Origin: Laguncularia racemosa
Lineage: Eukaryota > Streptophyta > Magnoliopsida > Myrtales > Combretaceae
Direction: 5' to 3'
Assembly: GCA_037954665.1 (NCBI GenBank)
Contig: JBBMOL010000426.1
Coordinates: 124,001 to 188,000 of the forward strand
Length of the DNA: 64,000 nucleotides
In this document: piece by piece, positions 59,015 to 64,000 of the stretch
How the letters are laid out: each line of letters starts with the position of its first letter
Position numbering within the stretch: the stretch's first letter is position 1
Notes under the pieces: generated by a model
Told to the model about the DNA's origin: nothing
The model's input: only the letters and a program-made list of their open reading frames with translations
Databases searched by the model: none
Program-made: the position numbers and the translations under genes

Positions 59015-61432
59015 TATATATAAATGCAGTGTACTGCAGTTTTTATTGTCTAAAAACAAATATCTTGTTGACATGTGTTCCTCTACTAGCTGTTAAATGT
59101 GTGCTATAAATAATTTATTGTTTGGGGATTTGATAGAAGTATATAAACCTACAAACATAAGGAAATGATAAGCTACGAGGATGTTGGAGTTGTCCAATAT
59201 TATCACTTCGATACTCAAATTAAAATGCAAATTGGAATAAGAAAATTAGTTTAAAGTGAGTATGGAGCTTATAGGTTTTCAATCATCTTATCTGTAAATA
59301 GCCTTGGGTATTTATAGAGAATACTGAAATATGGCCAGTTATAAAGAATATGAGATGTGTCCATGTTTGCACGTTTAGAGTATCTAAATAATGAGAAAGT
59401 GGACAACTATAGAAGTTAACGGTCTATAACATGTTTTATATATAGTTAACTAGGTTTAAGGGTCACAAAGAGAAAAGCTAGGCTATCACTTAGGCATATG
59501 ATCTCTTATATAAAGCTAGATATATAGGCTTGAGCTAGACTTAAACTCTTGATTAAAATAGCTTATCAATACATATGATATGTAATATATCTTAAAAATA
59601 ATAAGACTAATTAATTAAGTGCATATGAAAATGTATTTATAATTTACTTTAGAAATAAAAATAATCCAAACGAAGTAATAAAACAAGTGAAAGAAAATTT
59701 AGGCGAAAGGGTCCGTAATTCTAATAAATGACAAAGAAAGGAGGTTCTTTTGGTTTCTACAAAAGGATATGCTTTTGCTTGCTGCAGATGATATTTATTA
59801 TGGTACGACCAAAGCATTTTTTTAGTATGCGTATAAGAAAAGAAACCAGAGACGACAAAAAAAAAAAAAAAAAAAAAAAAAAAAACGAGAACGCTAATTT
59901 CTAAACGATTAACTCATTGGTATAAAAGGTAATCGCTATCTAAAGTATTTTAAATTAAACAAAATTGCGAATTTACTATCTCAAGTATAGCAATATTACT
60001 ATTCATGCATTAATCACTTTTAATTTCTTTTTTATAAACAATTTTTTAAACTAAACAAAACTATCTTATAATACAACTATATAAATCCTAAGTTATATCA
60101 ATCAATTTTGTAAGTTCATGAACGGCCATGTAATTGTATTGAGCAAAATCCTTAATCTACTATCTCCTAGATGATAAATATTGTCGATCATCTGTACACA
60201 TTTCAAACTTTAATCATCATAAGCTTTTAAACTTATAAGAAAATAGAAAGCAAAGCATAATAATACATATAATAACAAATAATGAAACTTTCAAAAATGC
60301 ATTTTTTTTTAAATGATGATATTAATAAAATAATATTATGAAATTTGAAAAAAAAAATAACATCATTTTCATTAAAAAACATATAAAATTACAAAACTGA
60401 AAAAAAAAACTATTTCTTATAAAAATAAAATAAAAAATTAATAGAAATATATAAAATCTCAAAGAAGCCAAAATTTCATATAAAGCATCAAAATACCAAA
60501 ATAGTTAAAACAAAATTCCAGCTATAAAAATGTTACAACCAGACATAGATTTTACAAAAATCAGATAAATTAAAAAACTAAGGAAAAAAGAAAATAACAT
60601 AAAATAATAATAAATAAAAAAACCACCACGGAATTTCAAGGGAAAAAAAAACCCTAAAACTACACGTGCACAGTTTAGCAATTAAAAAAAAACGCACGCA
60701 CACAATTAACAAGAATAAAAATATCGACCATTTTTTTTATTATTTCTCGATAATATAGCAAAAAGAAAAAATAAACGAAGGAGAAAATATCTATAGTGCT
60801 TAAACCTAAGCTCTAGTACGTAGTATTTTTGGAAAACGAAAACAAACTTAAATCAATACAATAGAAAAAAGAAAAAAAGAAAAAAAAAAAAAGAGGAAGA
60901 GAGAACTGGATGTAGACGTGGGGCGATTTAAAATCGGTCCAGAACTGGTCCAGATCCGTCAAGTCAAGGGCCGGTGATAGGGGGAATCAAAAGTGGCCTT
61001 AGATTTTTTTTTTTTTTTGTAGATTATTTTTAATTTTTCATCCTTGTTTTTTATTACATATTTTTCATTTTTTTTCAGAGTATTTGTTACTTATTTATGT
61101 GTATTTTTTGAGTTGGTTTGTTTTTATTCCTTAAATTTATTAACATTGAACTTTAATCCACCATTTTTAGCGCAATATATGATGTTTCCAAAATTAATTG
61201 GTGATAATATCCCATCCACAAGGGTGGGGATGCTAGTCCCAAATTTTATTAATTAAATAAAAATATTACAGAAAAAAAAGAATATTTGGTCTTACCTCTT
61301 GTATACAATAATAAAACTTTATAAGTAAATAACAGAAATAAATAAGAGAGTATTACTCTCTTTATAAAATATCTCTAACCTAGTGCAAAAAATACATAAG
61401 ATAGTGTTATTACCCTTACCAAATTATTTAGC
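59015..61432. other. AT-rich DNA, no gene
   Basis: No coding signal. It contains an uninterrupted A run of 29 at 59857-59885. The intact copy of the dispersed repeat that is split at 26700-28470 lies at about 60570-60895. A purine-rich stretch follows (60860-60905). 61005-61017 is a T run. Confidence 0.5.
60570..60895 (+). repeat. Dispersed repeat, contiguous copy
   Basis: Matches 26700-26900 and 28395-28470 in order. The contiguous state here suggests the other copy was interrupted. Type unknown. Confidence 0.55.
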
Positions 61433-62072
61433 TTACCTAATATCAGAATCCGAACCAACGAAGCTTCCACTCAATGAGACAAAGTCGTTGAAGTATTCAT
61501 CTTCTTCATTGGACGTCCCATACAATTCTTGTGTTCGACTTCTTGCCTTCGACCAATCCTCTACACAAGCTAGTGCCTCAACATTGACGAGTGATAGTCT
61601 TGATCGTCGTTGGGACAGGATAAGGCCCACTGTGCTGAATACCCGTTCAACAGCTACTATTAATACGGGAGCAGTCAAAACCTAGCGAGCCATTCGAGAG
61701 GAAATCGGATATGTCTTCCTATGCCTCCTCCACCAGTCCATGATATTGAAATCTGTAATACTGTTGTCACTAAATTTAAAATGTGTATTGAAGTAATCGT
61801 TAAGTTAAGTGTACTCACTTAACTCGAAATGGTGTTGCTTTTATTTGTTAGGCAACAAGGGTGTGACCATGTGTGGTAACATGTGAGTCGAAGGACAGTG
61901 AGGGAGTTCGGGAAACTTGACTACTTAATGCAGTAAAAAAGTTATAATATAATTCTTCTAGTACCTTGACTACTTGGTGTAGTTCTTGTGCAGCAACAAT
62001 GACATAGGTGTCTTCCGTGTTAGAAAAGGTATCAATAATGGAGTAATACAAATTAAGATACTCTAATAACAT
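61433..62072 (-). pseudogene. hAT-type transposase relic, C-terminal part
   Basis: On the minus strand, 61678 to 61433 encodes the hAT dimerisation region: VAVERVFSTVGLILSQRRSR, then LSLVNVEALACVEDWSKA. Just upstream, with stops, FNIMDWWRRHRKTYPISSRM (about 61750-61690) gives the WW....YP...MA motif. Further upstream ELSEY-like sequence and the frame 62072-61848 (VVKVLEELYYNFFTALSS) match the region before it. It is in the position of the end of a RICESLEEPER-like hAT transposase. Stops at about 61683 and 61855 and a frame break near 61800 show that it is dead. The N-terminal part was not found. Confidence 0.85.
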
Positions 62073-64000
62073 ATTTTTTTATATCGCGGATATAAAATAG
62101 AAGCAACAAGATAGATTATTAGAATTTATCTATATTACTACAACCACTTTGCAACTATATCATTTACAGCCACCTGTAAAAAAAGGTCGGCTCAAGCTTC
62201 GAGCAACATTGACAGTATTAACTTGATTACCAATTTGTCCCTATTTAGTCATTAATTATAGTATTAATAAGGATATAATGGATATAATGTTTGAACTTTT
62301 TATTTCCATTGTAAAGAAAATAAAAAATTTCACATTTTCTTAAGTAATATCTATTTTCAATAGAATAGGAATAGAAAAGTCTTGGGAATTAAATTTCCCT
62401 CCTCATTTTTCTAAGTAAACTAAGTAATAGACAATTAAGAGGAAATAATTATTCTATTCCTTCTGTATTACCTCCAAGTAAATGAGGTGTAAGAGTAAAA
62501 TGATAGCATGTTATAAGATAGTATAAATTGTTTATAGGAAACAATTATACTAAATATGTTCACCTATAATTATAATTTCCATTAAATAATCTCGTAGAAA
62601 TATTATTGATTCATACTTAAAAACTTGAAGTTCAACGAAATAAATTTTATTAAATCATACATGAAAGCTATTATAATAGGGAATTCAATACACCATATAG
62701 ACATTAATCCAAATCTTAAATTAAATAAAGTTCAACTCGCTAATAACATGTTCCTACAAGTTTATAACATAATTCACCTAATTTTAAAAATTAACTAAAG
62801 TTTATCTCATTTTATTCCTAAATATTTATCAAAATTAACTAAAGTTTAACTCTCCTCTTCCTCAATTATATTTTCACCTATAAAGAGAAAAAAAAAATCC
62901 TTAAAATATATTAAAAGAAATATGAGATTAAGGGATGCAAATGTGGTTAAGAAGTGAGAATAGTAAGATTAGATAATAGAGATATGACTATGATTTCCTA
63001 AACTTTAACAAATAAAACTAAAAAAAAAAAAATAGTCTTTTTTAGTGTGATATGATAGGTCGGTCACAATCTTTAACTTTTCAATTTTGAGTTTGCAAAT
63101 ATTATTATCTATCATTTTCTCAGCAAGTCGAGTTTCTCTAACAAGTTTATTTTAAAACCTAAAACCTGATAAAAAAACCCTATAGAGTTTTAAAATAATA
63201 TACAAACTTATCCCAAAATCCTATAAAGTAATTAGCAGGTTGGGTGGGTTAGGTACCCTATAACGACCCACTTGGTAACATCCCTAAGTCAGACTCCATG
63301 TCTAAAATCAAATCTAAATAGCCTTGTCTAAATATCATCATTGTTATACATTTTTCACTAATTATAGTTCGACTATATCATATTACCCATTGAAACCCAT
63401 AACTTTAGATGAATTTACTTATTATATAGGCTTACAAGTCCTTAGCCTACCATGGGATTGCAAAAGCCATGAGCCATTACTAGTTCACCTTTTTTTAGAC
63501 CCAACAATTGGGCCTACAAGGATCAGATCGGACCAAGTATCTAAAAGCATAGCTATCTCGATCTTCTCTTTAAATCTCAAACCACAATATTTAGAATTTT
63601 TGACCTAGTGGCTACACACATAGAGCAACCATGGGCAACTCAACATTGGATGAAATTTCATTGTTGTAAGTGTTCTTTTTAATCTTAATATGCATTTATA
63701 AGTTATTTGTCATTGACAACATACTCATTAGACGTAAGTTAACATTCCATCACCTTTTTTTTCTATAATATTGACATAAAGCATCATTTTTTTCTTTAAT
63801 GCTTTTAATTTTATTTTCTTTTTCTTTACATTTACAAAAATCTCCAACATAAATATAAAATATCTTAAAGAGGATATTTGGTAAGTGCTTACTAAGGTAA
63901 AATGATCTGCTATGATCATAAGGTTCTTACTCTCTTTCGAATTAATGTACTATATATATAGTTTTTATTTGCACTTTAGTTATGCCATACCCCTAACTTA
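62073..64000. other. AT-rich DNA, no gene; possible hAT terminus near 63295
   Basis: No coding frame with a domain. On the minus strand, from about 63296, the sequence CTTAGGGATGTTACCAAGTG followed by GGGTCG and CCCACCCAACC words resembles hAT terminal and subterminal sequence, in the right orientation for the relic at 61433-62072. No opposite end or 8-bp target duplication was found. Confidence 0.4.

Overview
This window looks like intergenic DNA from a flowering plant nuclear genome, probably a non-grass species. It is AT-rich and packed with transposable elements, and I can support no intact host gene. The species cannot be named from the sequence.

Layout. (1) 1-1097 and 15850-17010 flank a near-complete Ty3/gypsy retrotransposon of the Tat/Ogre type (element 1, minus strand, 1098-15849, target duplication CCCCC). 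It landed next to or inside an older gypsy gag relic that can still be read from 17010 down to 15850. (2) 17010-30497 holds old repeats: LTR-like pieces near 18.4-19.0 kb, a decayed plus-strand LTR element at 19.47-21.35 kb with a 37-bp tandem array, a probable minus-strand LTR remnant at 23.69-24.95 kb, and unassigned AT-rich sequence. (3) 30498-56299 is a CACTA (En/Spm) DNA transposon with 3-bp target duplications AAT. It carries a degenerate TNP2-type transposase gene and a second En/Spm-type gene. Inside its left end sits a second Tat/Ogre element (element 2, plus strand, 30544-47166, duplication AGAAG). The 3' LTR of element 2 is itself interrupted by a solo LTR of the element 1 family (44351-46304, duplication ATTAT). 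This is a three-layer nest with all three sets of junctions readable. (4) 56300-64000 holds a UGT92A-like glycosyltransferase pseudogene between degenerate inverted repeats (56934-59014), a hAT transposase relic on the minus strand (61433-62072) and AT-rich DNA.

The two Tat/Ogre elements have the same plan: LTR, primer-binding site, an extra ORF1, gag-protease, a short spacer that is probably an intron, then RT, RNase H, a second RNase H and integrase, a 3' tandem array, a polypurine tract and the other LTR. Element 1 keeps its frames apart from in-frame stops, most of which fit C-to-T or G-to-A changes. Element 2 has stops plus frameshifts, and its 5' LTR has lost the TATA-box segment. The most unusual signal is a tRNA-like stretch with A-box and B-box motifs at matching places in all five LTR copies of both families.
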